From: an uncultured Pelagibacteraceae bacterium
GTDB lineage: Bacteria; Pseudomonadota; Alphaproteobacteria; Pelagibacterales; Pelagibacteraceae
Length of the DNA stretch: 64,000 bases
Reading direction: 5' to 3'
NCBI GenBank assembly: GCA_902563435.1
Contig: CACEXE010000001.1
Location: forward strand, 113,030 to 177,029
Shown in pieces: positions 51,165-61,101 of the stretch (the stretch's first letter is position 1; each line of letters opens with the position of its first letter). The position numbers were made by a program, and so were the translations under genes. A model generated the notes under the pieces. That model was not told the origin of the DNA. It made no database searches and saw only the letters and a program-made list of their open reading frames with translations.

Positions 51165-51566
51165 ATGAAAAGATCATTTCTAATTTTATTTGTATTATTT
51201 GGTTTAAACAACTCTGTTTTTGCAGATGGTCATGTAAAAAGAATTTTATCAACTAGTCAGACTGGTATGGGTAACGATATTGTTTATCCATCCGGTAAAG
51301 CAAAGATCACAGCTTTTGAATTTACTGTGCCCGTAGGAGGCCCTGTAGTTCCGCATACTCACTCGTTCCCTGTTTTAATAATGATACAACAAGGAGAAAT
51401 TGAACTTACTCAAGGTGGCAAAAGCTATGTTTATAAAGCTGGAGATGCATTTATTGAAGATGTAGGTGTGGCTCATGAATCTAAAAATATTGGAGATGTT
51501 CCTGTTAAAGCAATTGTTGTAGCTATGGGAGTTGAAGGTCAAAAAATTATGACCCCAGTAAAATAG
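51165..51566 (+). CDS. Exported cupin-domain protein
   Basis: Signal peptide; GGPVVPHTHSFPVLIMIQQGEIELTQGGKSYVYKAGDAFIEDVGVAHESKN. Confidence 0.92.
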   Translation: MKRSFLILFVLFGLNNSVFADGHVKRILSTSQTGMGNDIVYPSGKAKITAFEFTVPVGGPVVPHTHSFPVLIMIQQGEIELTQGGKSYVYKAGDAFIEDVGVAHESKNIGDVPVKAIVVAMGVEGQKIMTPVK

Positions 51567-51575
51567 AAAGAAAAA

Positions 51576-51607
51576 ATATGGGGCAGTTATTCTTACATGC
51601 CCCATAT
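51576..51607 (-). terminator. Rho-independent terminator (strongest on minus strand)
   Basis: ATATGGGGCA-(12 nt)-TGCCCCATAT followed by TTTTTC on the minus strand; 10-bp perfect stem. Confidence 0.85.
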
Positions 51608-51620
51608 CTAATTCTTTAAG

Positions 51621-51812
51621 CTATATTTTTTTACTCTCTTTTTTTAAGTGTCCTAATGTTTCCCCAGAATTTTTTCCTGATTTGATAACGTATCCACTTG
51701 TACCGTTGGCATTAGTTTCTACGGTTTTTAAATTTCGAAACATTAATTGATTTAGCCTAGCGTTCTTTGAGCCTCGGCTAAACGAACTTAAAACTCTGTG
51801 CATTCTTTTCAT
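51621..51812 (-). CDS. Hypothetical small basic protein (63 aa)
   Basis: MKRMHRVLSSFSRGSKNARLNQLMFRNLKTVETNANGTSGYVIKSGKNSGETLGHLKKESKKI; strong SD AAGGAGAG upstream of ATG; own terminator downstream. Confidence 0.65.
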   Translation of the reverse strand: MKRMHRVLSSFSRGSKNARLNQLMFRNLKTVETNANGTSGYVIKSGKNSGETLGHLKKESKKI

Positions 51813-51975
51813 ACACTCTCCTTGTTTGTTTTTCCAAAACTCGCTTTTAACCGATGCGATATCGGCCTCTTTTTCACCATGAGATATGGTATTAATAAAT
51901 TATCTTTTACAAATAATTTTTTCAATTAGATAACTTATTATTATGACCAAACTGGGTTTTAAAATTGTTTAATAC

Positions 51976-53127
51976 TTACAGAATAACTAAGTCTGTCTTT
52001 TGATTACCTAATCTTTCATTTCCTTTTTCAGTAACAATGTAAGTCTCACCTAGATTCATAGCTAACTCATTTTTACTATCCATTAGAATCATGTGCATAA
52101 AGAAAACATTTCCTGGTTGGATTACATAAGGATTGCCTGTGTAAAGCATTGGCCAATCCATCCAATTAGGAGAAAATGTTGCACCTAATGAATATCCACA
52201 TGCATTCATCCGACAATCTTTATAACCTAAATTATCAAATATTTTTGCATGCATATCAAAAACCTCTCCGACTTTATTGCCAGGTTTTAATTTATTTTCA
52301 CAGTTTTTTAGTGCTTCTTCACAAGCTTCGTGCATTTCATAATGTTTGGGATTAGCTTTTCCAATCGGTATAGTTCTGAACATTGCAGAATGATAATGTC
52401 TATACGTGCCTGCCCATTCAATAGTTAGTTGATCTACATCATTAAGTATTTGTTTTTCTGATTGATATCTACATAGTAGTGCGTTTTTACCAGAACCTAT
52501 TATAAATTCATTTGCAGGATAGTCCCCACCTCCTTCAAAAATTACTCTATTCATTTCAGCAAGTATTTTACTTTCACTCACTCCCTTTTTAGCAAATTTC
52601 CAAACTTCATCTAAAGCTTTGTCGGCAAGGGTTGCTGCTTTCTTAACAAAGACTATTTCTTCAGGAGATTTAATTACTCTGAGTTTTGATATTAATTCAG
52701 ATTTATCATCTAAAGAGCAAAAATTTTTTAATGATGTATTTAAATTAATTGCATTACGCCCAGTAAGTCCATAAGCTTCATACTCAATACCGATCTTTTT
52801 ATCTTTTAAGTTAAGTTCGTTTAAGATTTGTTTTAAATCTTCTGTGGGATTAGAATCATCTTTATCAACCCAAATTTTTATATTTTCTATATTTGAAGTA
52901 TTTTGTGCTTGTCTTAAATCAGGAGCTCTAGTTAATAATATTAAATTACCCTTTTGGTCTAATATTAAGGACTGAAAAAAAACATAGCCAAATGTATCGT
53001 AACCAGTCAGCCAATACATAGACTCTTGTCTAAACATGACCAAGGCATCTATTTTTTCCTCTTTTAATTTAGTAATAACTTTATTTTTTCTACTTTTGAA
53101 TTCTTCTGAGGAAAAATGAAGACCCAT
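51976..53127 (-). CDS. M24-family metallopeptidase (Xaa-Pro dipeptidase/creatinase-like)
   Basis: SELISKLRVIKSPEEIVFVKKAATLADKAL; EWAGTYRHYHSAMFRT; VIQPGNVFFMHM. Confidence 0.88.
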   Translation of the reverse strand: MGLHFSSEEFKSRKNKVITKLKEEKIDALVMFRQESMYWLTGYDTFGYVFFQSLILDQKGNLILLTRAPDLRQAQNTSNIENIKIWVDKDDSNPTEDLKQILNELNLKDKKIGIEYEAYGLTGRNAINLNTSLKNFCSLDDKSELISKLRVIKSPEEIVFVKKAATLADKALDEVWKFAKKGVSESKILAEMNRVIFEGGGDYPANEFIIGSGKNALLCRYQSEKQILNDVDQLTIEWAGTYRHYHSAMFRTIPIGKANPKHYEMHEACEEALKNCENKLKPGNKVGEVFDMHAKIFDNLGYKDCRMNACGYSLGATFSPNWMDWPMLYTGNPYVIQPGNVFFMHMILMDSKNELAMNLGETYIVTEKGNERLGNQKTDLVIL

Positions 53128-53897
53128 TAATTGATAGTGGTTCTAACTGATCCGATTTTATCAACTTTGCCTATATATTCGCCCTTATTTTTTATTGGAA
53201 CAACTCCTACCGTTGAGCCTGTGAATACGTAGAAATCTTTCTCTAATTTTACTTTTTCTTTCCTAATTTTATTTAAGACAAATTTAAGAGAATTAAGAGG
53301 GTTTATGTAAACAGTATTTGTATTACCTTCGACATTTAACCCCTTATTATTTTTTAAATTTGTTTTTAAATTACTTAAATTTAATTTTTTAAACTTCTTT
53401 TTTGGTCCTGTAATAAATTTAATATTTACTCCAAAATCACTACATAAATCACCTAGATACTTAATACCTTTTTTCCTCTGTCTAAAACCTACTACCTCAA
53501 TGCAAGGACCCATATGGGTTATAAATTTTGTGATATTTATAGGATTAAGCCTACCTTTAAAACTAAAAAAGGATTTTTTTATTATGTAATAAACTTCTAC
53601 TTCAACACCGAGAGCATATTTATTTACCTTAACTTTACCACCTGATTTAATAAGGTTTTTTTGAAATACTGTTGAGTGGAAAGGTTCTTTTTCTTTTAAC
53701 TTTTTCAACAAAGCAAAAATAGTTCCACCTGCTTTAAATCCTATTTTAGTATCATTAATTTTACTTTCACATAGCAATCTTAACTTATGTGCAAGTTTTA
53801 TATCTCTGCAAAACTTATCAGGTATTGGATTGATTAATTTATTTTTATTGTAGGCATTAACTAGTTTTTTTGAAACTGTATTTATGTCATTTTTCAT
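53127..53897 (-). CDS. 2-keto-4-pentenoate hydratase-like (MhpD/FAH-like) protein
   Basis: KIGFKAGGT, LGVEVEVYYII, VFTGSTVGVVPI resemble the hydratase family. Confidence 0.7.
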   Translation of the reverse strand: MKNDINTVSKKLVNAYNKNKLINPIPDKFCRDIKLAHKLRLLCESKINDTKIGFKAGGTIFALLKKLKEKEPFHSTVFQKNLIKSGGKVKVNKYALGVEVEVYYIIKKSFFSFKGRLNPINITKFITHMGPCIEVVGFRQRKKGIKYLGDLCSDFGVNIKFITGPKKKFKKLNLSNLKTNLKNNKGLNVEGNTNTVYINPLNSLKFVLNKIRKEKVKLEKDFYVFTGSTVGVVPIKNKGEYIGKVDKIGSVRTTIN

Positions 53898-53901
53898 AAC
53901 A

Positions 53902-54945
53902 TTATTTTATATCTTTAATTATCCTTTCAGCAATAACATTATTACCTTTTTTATTAAAATGAATGTCAGTGAAAAAATAATAATCTAAGACTACTTTATT
54001 AGGACCTTTTTCTTTACTTAATTTGAAAAAATCATGAAAAAAATTATAAAAATTTTTACATTTTGAGTTTTGACAATAGTTTTTCCAGTGGACAACCTGA
54101 ATAGAGTTTTCATCATCATAAAGTAATTGCTGTGGCCAGGGATAAACAGCTAGTGAGTAGCCTATATTTTTTGAATTAAGAAAGTCTGCAAGAAATTTTA
54201 TATTTTGTGTGCTATAATCTAATCCTTTGATTTTATATTCATTTTTATCGTCGTAAGTCCATGAACCTCTGGCATAATTTTTATCATAAGCATCAAATTT
54301 TGAAAATAATTGTTCTTTTTTTTGTAACCCAAAATTATTTCTAAAATATGATTTTATGTTAAAATATAAAAAATATGTCATTTGTAGATTTGAAGTTAGA
54401 TAAATATATAAATCTACTTTTTCTGATATTTTAAAATTGCTGAAAGAATTTCTCACTTTTCCAGATCTCATATATTCATCAGGAATATCACTAATATCAA
54501 TAAATATTATGATATGGTCAAATTCATAACCACTTTCTATAAAACTACTAATTTTTTTTAAATAGTTCGCGGGTGAGTATGATCTAACACCTAAGTTGGC
54601 AACCTTAATTTTAGCTTTATTTTCAATTATACCGCCAATAGTATTCTCATAATTTAGTCCAACACCCTCAATAAAACTATCACCAATTATAGCTAAGTCG
54701 TATTTTCTAAAATTATTCTCATTTTTACAAGATACTCTCATTCCCGCCTCGTTTGTACATATGTCTACCAAGAATGGACCAAATTTTGTTTTTGATGAAA
54801 TATTTTTTTTAAAATTATATTCAAACTCTTTGTTAAATTCGATTACATCAATTAATTTAGAGTTTTTGTAATTAGAATAAATTAAATCAGTAATAATGAA
54901 TGATATTATTAGGACTGATAAACTAAGAATAATATTCTTAACCAT
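53902..54945 (-). CDS. SGNH-hydrolase-like exported/membrane-anchored protein
   Basis: N-terminal TM; LAIIGDSFIEGVGLNYENTIGGIIE; C-terminal DIHFNKKGNNVIAERI. Confidence 0.75.
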   Translation of the reverse strand: MVKNIILSLSVLIISFIITDLIYSNYKNSKLIDVIEFNKEFEYNFKKNISSKTKFGPFLVDICTNEAGMRVSCKNENNFRKYDLAIIGDSFIEGVGLNYENTIGGIIENKAKIKVANLGVRSYSPANYLKKISSFIESGYEFDHIIIFIDISDIPDEYMRSGKVRNSFSNFKISEKVDLYIYLTSNLQMTYFLYFNIKSYFRNNFGLQKKEQLFSKFDAYDKNYARGSWTYDDKNEYKIKGLDYSTQNIKFLADFLNSKNIGYSLAVYPWPQQLLYDDENSIQVVHWKNYCQNSKCKNFYNFFHDFFKLSKEKGPNKVVLDYYFFTDIHFNKKGNNVIAERIIKDIK

Positions 54946-55732
54946 TATTTAAAACAGTCATCGGATCTAGTCTTGTTTGGAACCAATTGACTCTAAAATC
55001 TAAATGAGGACCTGTTGATCTACCAGTAGAACCTACTGTCCCAATTATATCACCTTGTTTAATTAAGTCTCCAACGTCAACCATTACACTTTCTAAATGT
55101 GAATAGATTGTTGAAATGCCATGGCCGTGGTCCATTATGATTGTTCCACCAGTATAATAAAGATCATTTTCAGCCATTGTAACAACTCCAGTTCCAGATG
55201 ACTTTATCGGTGTTCCTTTTTTTGCAGCAATATCTATTCCATAGTGTGGCCATCTTGGTTTTCCATTTAAAATTCTTTGACTTCCATAAACTCCACTTAT
55301 TATTCCTTTAACTGGCATAATGAATTTATTGCTAAAATAATTTAAATCTGAATTTATGGCCCTTGCTTCACCTATTTTTCCATTCTCTTTTTTTATTCTT
55401 TTGTATACAGACTCTGGGGGTGTTACTTTATTTTCAGGCAATCCATCTATTCTTTGAATATTGTATTTTCTTTTAAATACACGTTTAGTAATTTTCTTAG
55501 TTTTTCCATTTGAAATTTTTGTAATTAATACATCATATTTTCTATCTCTATCTATACCAAACACAAAGAAACCATTTTTGGATACTTTAATTTCTTTTTT
55601 ATCAATTATGATTTGTGAATTTGGATCAGTTTTACCTAATATATAATGCCCTTGAATGAACTTTCCAGTAAATTCAATTGCTAGAATATTTGTAGGAAAT
55701 AAAATTGCTATGATAAGCAATATTTTTTTCAT
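54938..55732 (-). CDS. M23-family peptidoglycan endopeptidase
   Basis: Signal peptide MKKILLIIAILFPTNILA (start at 55732); HYGIDIAAKKGTPIKSSGTGVV...HGHGISTIYSHL...GPHLDFRV. Confidence 0.9.
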   Translation of the reverse strand: MKKILLIIAILFPTNILAIEFTGKFIQGHYILGKTDPNSQIIIDKKEIKVSKNGFFVFGIDRDRKYDVLITKISNGKTKKITKRVFKRKYNIQRIDGLPENKVTPPESVYKRIKKENGKIGEARAINSDLNYFSNKFIMPVKGIISGVYGSQRILNGKPRWPHYGIDIAAKKGTPIKSSGTGVVTMAENDLYYTGGTIIMDHGHGISTIYSHLESVMVDVGDLIKQGDIIGTVGSTGRSTGPHLDFRVNWFQTRLDPMTVLNNG

Positions 55733-56490
55733 TATTTTGCGGTCCACCCACCATCTATTTTTATCGACGTGCCCGTTATCATTGCTGCTGCATCTGATGC
55801 TAAGAAACATACAGCTGTAGCTACATCACTCTCTTTAGCTGCTTTACCCATAGGAATATTACCTAAAGCCAGATTTTTAAATTTTTTATTTTTAAAAAAC
55901 TTTTTCACCATAGGTGTTTCAACAAATGTTGGAGCAACTGTATTTACTCTGATATTTTTTGTTGCTAACTCAACACCCATGCCCTTTGTTAAACCTTCAA
56001 TTCCAAATTTAGTCATATTGTAAATATTTCTACCAGACATGCCTACATGACCAAGTTGGGACGACATATTTATAATTGACCCACCTCTTTTTTTGTTTTT
56101 AATCATTTTTTTTACCACCAACTGTGCAACGTTAAAGGCAGCTTTTAAGTTAAGATCTACTAAATAATTCATACTTTGCTGTTTTATCTTCTCAAATGGT
56201 TCTGGAATATTAGTCCCAGCATTGTTTACTAAAATATCTATTATTTTTATTTTTTTTAATTTTTCCTGTAATTCACTGTAGTTCATTACATCACAATTAA
56301 TTTTGATTAATTTACTTTTTACTTTTTTTATGTCTTTTTCTAACTTATCAAGATCAGATGATGTTCTGCTCAAACCAATAATTGTTGCACCTGCTTCAGC
56401 CAATGCAATTGAACAAGCACGTCCTAAGCCTTTACCAGCCCCCGTTACGAGAGCATACTTATTTTTAAGATTAATTTTTTTTAAGTACAT
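55732..56490 (-). CDS. Short-chain dehydrogenase/reductase
   Basis: ALVTGAGKGLGRACSIALAEAG; VNNAGTN; YNMTKFGIEGLTK. Confidence 0.93.
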   Translation of the reverse strand: MYLKKINLKNKYALVTGAGKGLGRACSIALAEAGATIIGLSRTSSDLDKLEKDIKKVKSKLIKINCDVMNYSELQEKLKKIKIIDILVNNAGTNIPEPFEKIKQQSMNYLVDLNLKAAFNVAQLVVKKMIKNKKRGGSIINMSSQLGHVGMSGRNIYNMTKFGIEGLTKGMGVELATKNIRVNTVAPTFVETPMVKKFFKNKKFKNLALGNIPMGKAAKESDVATAVCFLASDAAAMITGTSIKIDGGWTAK

Positions 56491-57066
56491 TTAAATTAAA
56501 AGTTTTATGTCTGTGTAAATTAATTCAACTGCCACAAACAATATAGCAAATAAACCAACCCATGCTATCCATTTATAATCTTTTATCCATTTGGAAATTA
56601 ATGTTGCAGCTGTAGCCATCAAAATAATAGATAAAACAAGACCAAATATTAATAGGTAATAATGATCTTTGGCAGCACCAGCAACACCAAGCACATTGTC
56701 TAAACTCATCGTAAAGTCAGCTAGCAAAACGGTCCAAATTGCTTTCAACATTGATGAGTTATCAACTTTAATATTTTCCTCACTACCACCTGAATTCTTA
56801 ATTACATCTACATAAAGTTTATAAACTATGTAAAGAAGCAACAGACCACCTATAAGTCTTAAACCTGTGATTTGTAAAAGATAAGCGGTTAAAAGTGTTA
56901 ATAAAATTCTTAGTATTACTGCTCCACCAATGCCCCAAAAAATAATTTTTTTTCTTTGTTCTGGTGGAAACTTAGAGGCAACCATTCCAATGATAATGGC
57001 ATTATCTCCAGCTAAAATTAAATCTATAAATATTATTTGAAAAAAAATTGTTATTTCTTCGGTCAT
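56491..57066 (-). CDS. TerC/YjbE-family integral membrane protein
   Basis: IDLILAGDNAIIIGMVAS; LADFTMSLDNVLGVAGAAK. Confidence 0.92.
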   Translation of the reverse strand: MTEEITIFFQIIFIDLILAGDNAIIIGMVASKFPPEQRKKIIFWGIGGAVILRILLTLLTAYLLQITGLRLIGGLLLLYIVYKLYVDVIKNSGGSEENIKVDNSSMLKAIWTVLLADFTMSLDNVLGVAGAAKDHYYLLIFGLVLSIILMATAATLISKWIKDYKWIAWVGLFAILFVAVELIYTDIKLLI

Positions 57067-58664
57067 CTAGCATCTTCTATTATCATATCTGCTGCTTTTT
57101 CAGCAATCATAATAGTAGGTGCATTAGTATTTCCTGAGGTTATTGATGGCATGACAGATGCATCAACTATTCTTAAATTTTCTAAGCCATGAGCGACTAA
57201 TCGGTCAGATACAACTGCATTTTCGTCAGTCCCCATTCTACATGTGCTCACAGGATGAAAAATAGTACTACAAAATTTTCCAGCCTCTTTAGCCAATTCC
57301 TCATTATCCGTAATATGAATTCCAGGCCTATATTCTTCAGGCTCATACTCTTTATAAGCTTTTGAATTCATAACAATATTTCTTGTGATTTTTAATGCTT
57401 TACCTGCAATTTCTCTGTCTTCGTCTGTAGATAAGTAATTCATCTTAATTTCTGGAGATACTCTTGTATCGGATGATTTTAATTTAATTGAACCTCTGCT
57501 AGTTGGTCTTACATTTGTGATGCTAGGAGTAAATGCTGTAAATTTATGAAGTGAGCCTTTGCCTAAGACATCTGTGCTAGCAGGAGATACATGGAATTGC
57601 AAATTAGGAGTTGCTAAATGATCATCACTTTTTACAAAGCCACATAAATAACTAGCCCCGACCGTTAGTGGTCCTTTTCTAAATAAGAAATATTTTAGTC
57701 CAGTCATAAGCTTTTTAGTCATACTATAATAGATATCATTTAAGCTTTCTAAATTTTTAACTTTATAAACTGGTCTTAACATTAAATGATCTGTTAAATT
57801 CATACCTACTCCAGGATGATCTTTAACTACATTTACATTATTTTTTTTTAAAAGTTCACCTGGACCAATACCTGAAGCTTGAAGAATATGAGGTGAGCCT
57901 ATAGTCCCAGAACTTAAAATTACCTCTTTATTTGCTTTAACAGTAATTACATTCTCACCAATCCAATAATTCACTTTGTTTGCCTTTTTATTATCAAACT
58001 CAATGTTCTTAACATGAGCATTCGTAACAACTTTTAAATTTTTTCTTTTTTTAACTGGATTGAGATAGCCTACGGCAGTACTACATCTTAGACCATTTCT
58101 TACGGTAAAAGGAAAATAACCCATTCCTTCATTGTCACCATTATTAAAATCATCAGTTCTTTTATGACCAAATTCTTCAGCTGCATCCATAAATAGATCG
58201 CACACTTTAAAAGTTCCTCTTATTTGCTGAACTGCCAAAGGACCACCAGATCCATGAAATTCATTTTCACCAAATTGAAAATCTTCAGATTTTTTAAAAT
58301 AGGGAAGCACATCTTCCCATGACCAACCAACGTTACCAAGTTGTCTCCAATAATCAAAATCGTTCGATTGACCTCTAATATAAAGCATTCCATTTATTGA
58401 GGAACTTCCACCTAAAGTTTTACCTCTTGGGTAAACCATTTCTCTATTATCACAAAACTCTTCTTTTTCCGTCTGAAAACACCAATCTGTTTTTGGGTTC
58501 AACATTGTTTTAAAATATCCACCTGGAATATGGATCCAAGGGTTTGTGTCTCTACTTCCAGCCTCGATCAATAAAACTTTATGATTTGGATTAGCGCTCA
58601 ATCTATTTGCTAGTACACATCCAGCAGATCCAGCACCTAAAATAACATAATCAAAGTTTTCCAT
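57063..58664 (-). CDS. GMC-family oxidoreductase (choline dehydrogenase-like)
   Basis: DYVILGAGSAGCVLANRLS; YPRGKTLGGSSSINGMLYIRG; SSGTIGSPHILQASGIGP; start at MENFDYV (58664). Confidence 0.93.
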   Translation of the reverse strand: MENFDYVILGAGSAGCVLANRLSANPNHKVLLIEAGSRDTNPWIHIPGGYFKTMLNPKTDWCFQTEKEEFCDNREMVYPRGKTLGGSSSINGMLYIRGQSNDFDYWRQLGNVGWSWEDVLPYFKKSEDFQFGENEFHGSGGPLAVQQIRGTFKVCDLFMDAAEEFGHKRTDDFNNGDNEGMGYFPFTVRNGLRCSTAVGYLNPVKKRKNLKVVTNAHVKNIEFDNKKANKVNYWIGENVITVKANKEVILSSGTIGSPHILQASGIGPGELLKKNNVNVVKDHPGVGMNLTDHLMLRPVYKVKNLESLNDIYYSMTKKLMTGLKYFLFRKGPLTVGASYLCGFVKSDDHLATPNLQFHVSPASTDVLGKGSLHKFTAFTPSITNVRPTSRGSIKLKSSDTRVSPEIKMNYLSTDEDREIAGKALKITRNIVMNSKAYKEYEPEEYRPGIHITDNEELAKEAGKFCSTIFHPVSTCRMGTDENAVVSDRLVAHGLENLRIVDASVMPSITSGNTNAPTIMIAEKAADMIIEDAR

Positions 58665-58744
58665 AATATTTTTATAATTAAATTTTTTTAAAAATCTTTT
58701 AACATATACTTTATAAATTAAATAATAACATTGAGTAGTTATAT

Positions 58745-60340
58745 ATGAAATATTTAGACGCATTAATTATAGGTGCTGGATTTTCAGGACTATATCAACT
58801 TCATTGTTTGAGAGATAAATTAAAATTAAACACATTGGTCCTAGAAGAAGGAGATGATCTAGGAGGTACATGGTACTGGAATAGATACCCAGGGGCGAGA
58901 TGCGACTCAGAGAGTTTTACCTATGGTTTTACTTTTTCAAAAAAAATTTTTAAAAAATGGACTTGGAAAGAAAGATATCCTAAACAAAAAGTAATTTTAA
59001 AATATCTCAAATATTTTTCGAAAGAATATAATCTTAAAAAAAACATAGTTTTTAAACAAAAGGTAATATCTACACAATATTTTGAAAAAGAAAACTTATG
59101 GAAAATAAAAACGAACAATATGAAAATTTATTTTGCAAAATATTTAATTTGTGCAGTTGGGTCCCTTTCCTCAATTAATTTACCTGCAATAAAAGGAATC
59201 AACCAATTTAAAGGTCAACTACACCACAGTGGAAGATGGCCCAAAAAAAATATTAATTTTAAAAATAAAATTGTTGGACAGGTAGGAACAGGTTCTACAG
59301 GGATACAGATCGCACCTGAAATTGCCAAAAAAGCAAAAAAATTAATTTTATTCCAAAGATCTCCGAATTTTAGTATTCCAGCAAGAAATAGAAAATTATC
59401 AAATACAAACATTAAAAACTATAAAAAAAATTTTAATAAATTAAGAAGTTTTTTAAAAAGGACACCGGGCGGCCATCCTTTTGAATTTCCAAAAAAATCA
59501 GCATTCGATTTTGATGAAGCTAAGAGAAATTTAATGTACGAAAAATCTTGGCAGTATGGAACTTTATCCTTTAGAGCAACTTTTAATGATATAGTAAAAA
59601 CCATCAAAGCTAATAAAACAGCAGTTAAATTTATTGAAAATAAAATATACTCAACAGTTAAAAATAGAGAGTATGCAAAGATCCTTACTAGTTTTGACCA
59701 CCCATTTACTGCTAAAAGACCAACCTTAAATACAAATTATTATGAGATGTTTAATAAAAAAAATGTGGAATTAGTTAATTTAAAAGAAAACCCAATTGTA
59801 AAAATTACTAAAAAAGGGATTAAGACAAAAAAAAATGAATACACACTAGATAAAATTATATTTGCAACAGGCTTTGATGCTTTGACAGGTTCAATTGAAA
59901 AATTAAATATAACTGGAAAAAAGGGAATTAAATTGACTAAATATTGGAAAAGTGGACCTAAAAGTTTTTTAGGACTTCTTGTTCCTAACTTTCCAAATAT
60001 GTTTATAATTAGTGGTCCAGGAAGTCCCTCAGTATTAACAAATGTACCGGTACAAATAGAACAGCATGTTGAATGGATTACTAAATGTATTAAGTTTTTG
60101 GAAAATAATAAAAGACAAAGTATAGAAAGTACAAATGAAGCAGCAAAAAAATGGCAAAAAGAAATTACGAGCTCAGTTAAAAAAACATTATTTATGAAAG
60201 CAAAAAGCTCGTGGTATAAAGGCGACAATATACCTGGCAAGTCGAAATCTTTTTTACCTTATCCTGGTGGAATGCCAAAATATAGAAAAGTTTGTTTAAA
60301 AGTTGAGAAGACTAATTATAAAGAATTAAAAATAATCTAA
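58745..60340 (+). CDS. Flavin-dependent Baeyer-Villiger-type monooxygenase
   Basis: LIIGAGFSGLYQL; GGTWYWNRYPGARCDSES; BVMO fingerprint FxGxxxHxxxWP (FKGQLHHSGRWP); GTGSTG. Confidence 0.9.
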   Translation: MKYLDALIIGAGFSGLYQLHCLRDKLKLNTLVLEEGDDLGGTWYWNRYPGARCDSESFTYGFTFSKKIFKKWTWKERYPKQKVILKYLKYFSKEYNLKKNIVFKQKVISTQYFEKENLWKIKTNNMKIYFAKYLICAVGSLSSINLPAIKGINQFKGQLHHSGRWPKKNINFKNKIVGQVGTGSTGIQIAPEIAKKAKKLILFQRSPNFSIPARNRKLSNTNIKNYKKNFNKLRSFLKRTPGGHPFEFPKKSAFDFDEAKRNLMYEKSWQYGTLSFRATFNDIVKTIKANKTAVKFIENKIYSTVKNREYAKILTSFDHPFTAKRPTLNTNYYEMFNKKNVELVNLKENPIVKITKKGIKTKKNEYTLDKIIFATGFDALTGSIEKLNITGKKGIKLTKYWKSGPKSFLGLLVPNFPNMFIISGPGSPSVLTNVPVQIEQHVEWITKCIKFLENNKRQSIESTNEAAKKWQKEITSSVKKTLFMKAKSSWYKGDNIPGKSKSFLPYPGGMPKYRKVCLKVEKTNYKELKII

Positions 60341-61084
60341 ATGAATAAAATTAAATTTCTAATAATATATTTTTTTTTAATTTGTAATGTTTTTGCCGCA
60401 GAAATAGAAATCATTCTTGATAAGCCAGGTGAAGGAAAAAAAATTATTAATCACTCATGGGTTCAAATTGAATACACAGGTTCTTTTGTTGATGGAAAAG
60501 TTTTCGATACCAACGTTGGAAAAGATAGACCCTTAGTTGTTCAAATAGGTATGAAAGAAGTTATACCTGGTTTTGAAATGGGTATAGTTGGAGCCAATAA
60601 AGGAACTGTCAGAAAAATTAAAATACCTGCTGAACTAGCATATGGAGCAACAGGCGCTGGAAATATAATACCACCAAACTCCGATCTTATTTTTGAGTTT
60701 AAGATTATTGATGTTCTAGATCCAAATTATAATTTAATCACATCTGATGAATTAAACAATTTATTGAAAAAAAATGCAGTAGTTTTAGATATCAGAACAG
60801 AAGACCAATGGATTAAAACTGGTGTAATTAAAGAGTCGTTTCAAGAAACAGCTTTCGATAAAAATGGAAAATTTAATGTTTACCTTATGGATAGAGTAAG
60901 AGCTTTAGCTGGAGCAGAGTCTCAAAATATTGAAATTATTTTTGTTAGTCATGATGGTGAAACAGCATCAATTTTAGGCAATGCTTTTGCAGAAGATCTT
61001 GGTTTTAAAAATGTTTATGTTCTTGATGGAGGAATTAAAGCTTGGATTAGTGAGGAAAAAGCATTAGTTTCCTTCTTAAAATAA
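60341..61084 (+). CDS. Exported FKBP-type peptidyl-prolyl isomerase fused to a rhodanese-like domain
   Basis: Signal peptide; VQIEYTGSFVDGKVFDTNVGKDRPLVVQIGMKEVIPGFEMGIVG...IPPNSDLIFEFKIIDV then VVLDIRTEDQWIKTG...VYVLDGGIKAWI. Confidence 0.92.
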   Translation: MNKIKFLIIYFFLICNVFAAEIEIILDKPGEGKKIINHSWVQIEYTGSFVDGKVFDTNVGKDRPLVVQIGMKEVIPGFEMGIVGANKGTVRKIKIPAELAYGATGAGNIIPPNSDLIFEFKIIDVLDPNYNLITSDELNNLLKKNAVVLDIRTEDQWIKTGVIKESFQETAFDKNGKFNVYLMDRVRALAGAESQNIEIIFVSHDGETASILGNAFAEDLGFKNVYVLDGGIKAWISEEKALVSFLK

Positions 61085-61101
61085 CGTCAATCATTTGGGA
61101 A

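Noticed and set aside
51375-51605. 76-aa minus-strand ORF
   Set aside because: Antisense to the cupin gene and reads through the terminator hairpin
51976-53127. DddP (DMSP lyase of the M24 family)
   Set aside because: Sequence lacks the distinctive DddP N-terminal region I would expect and reads as an Xaa-Pro/creatinase-type protein; needs phylogeny to exclude fully
55733-55810. N-terminal extension of the M23 peptidase ORF
   Set aside because: Overlaps the upstream SDR; ATG at 55732 gives a clean signal peptide and TAATG-type coupling
59740-60240. 166-aa minus-strand ORF
   Set aside because: Antisense to the Baeyer-Villiger-type monooxygenase, whose motifs are unambiguous
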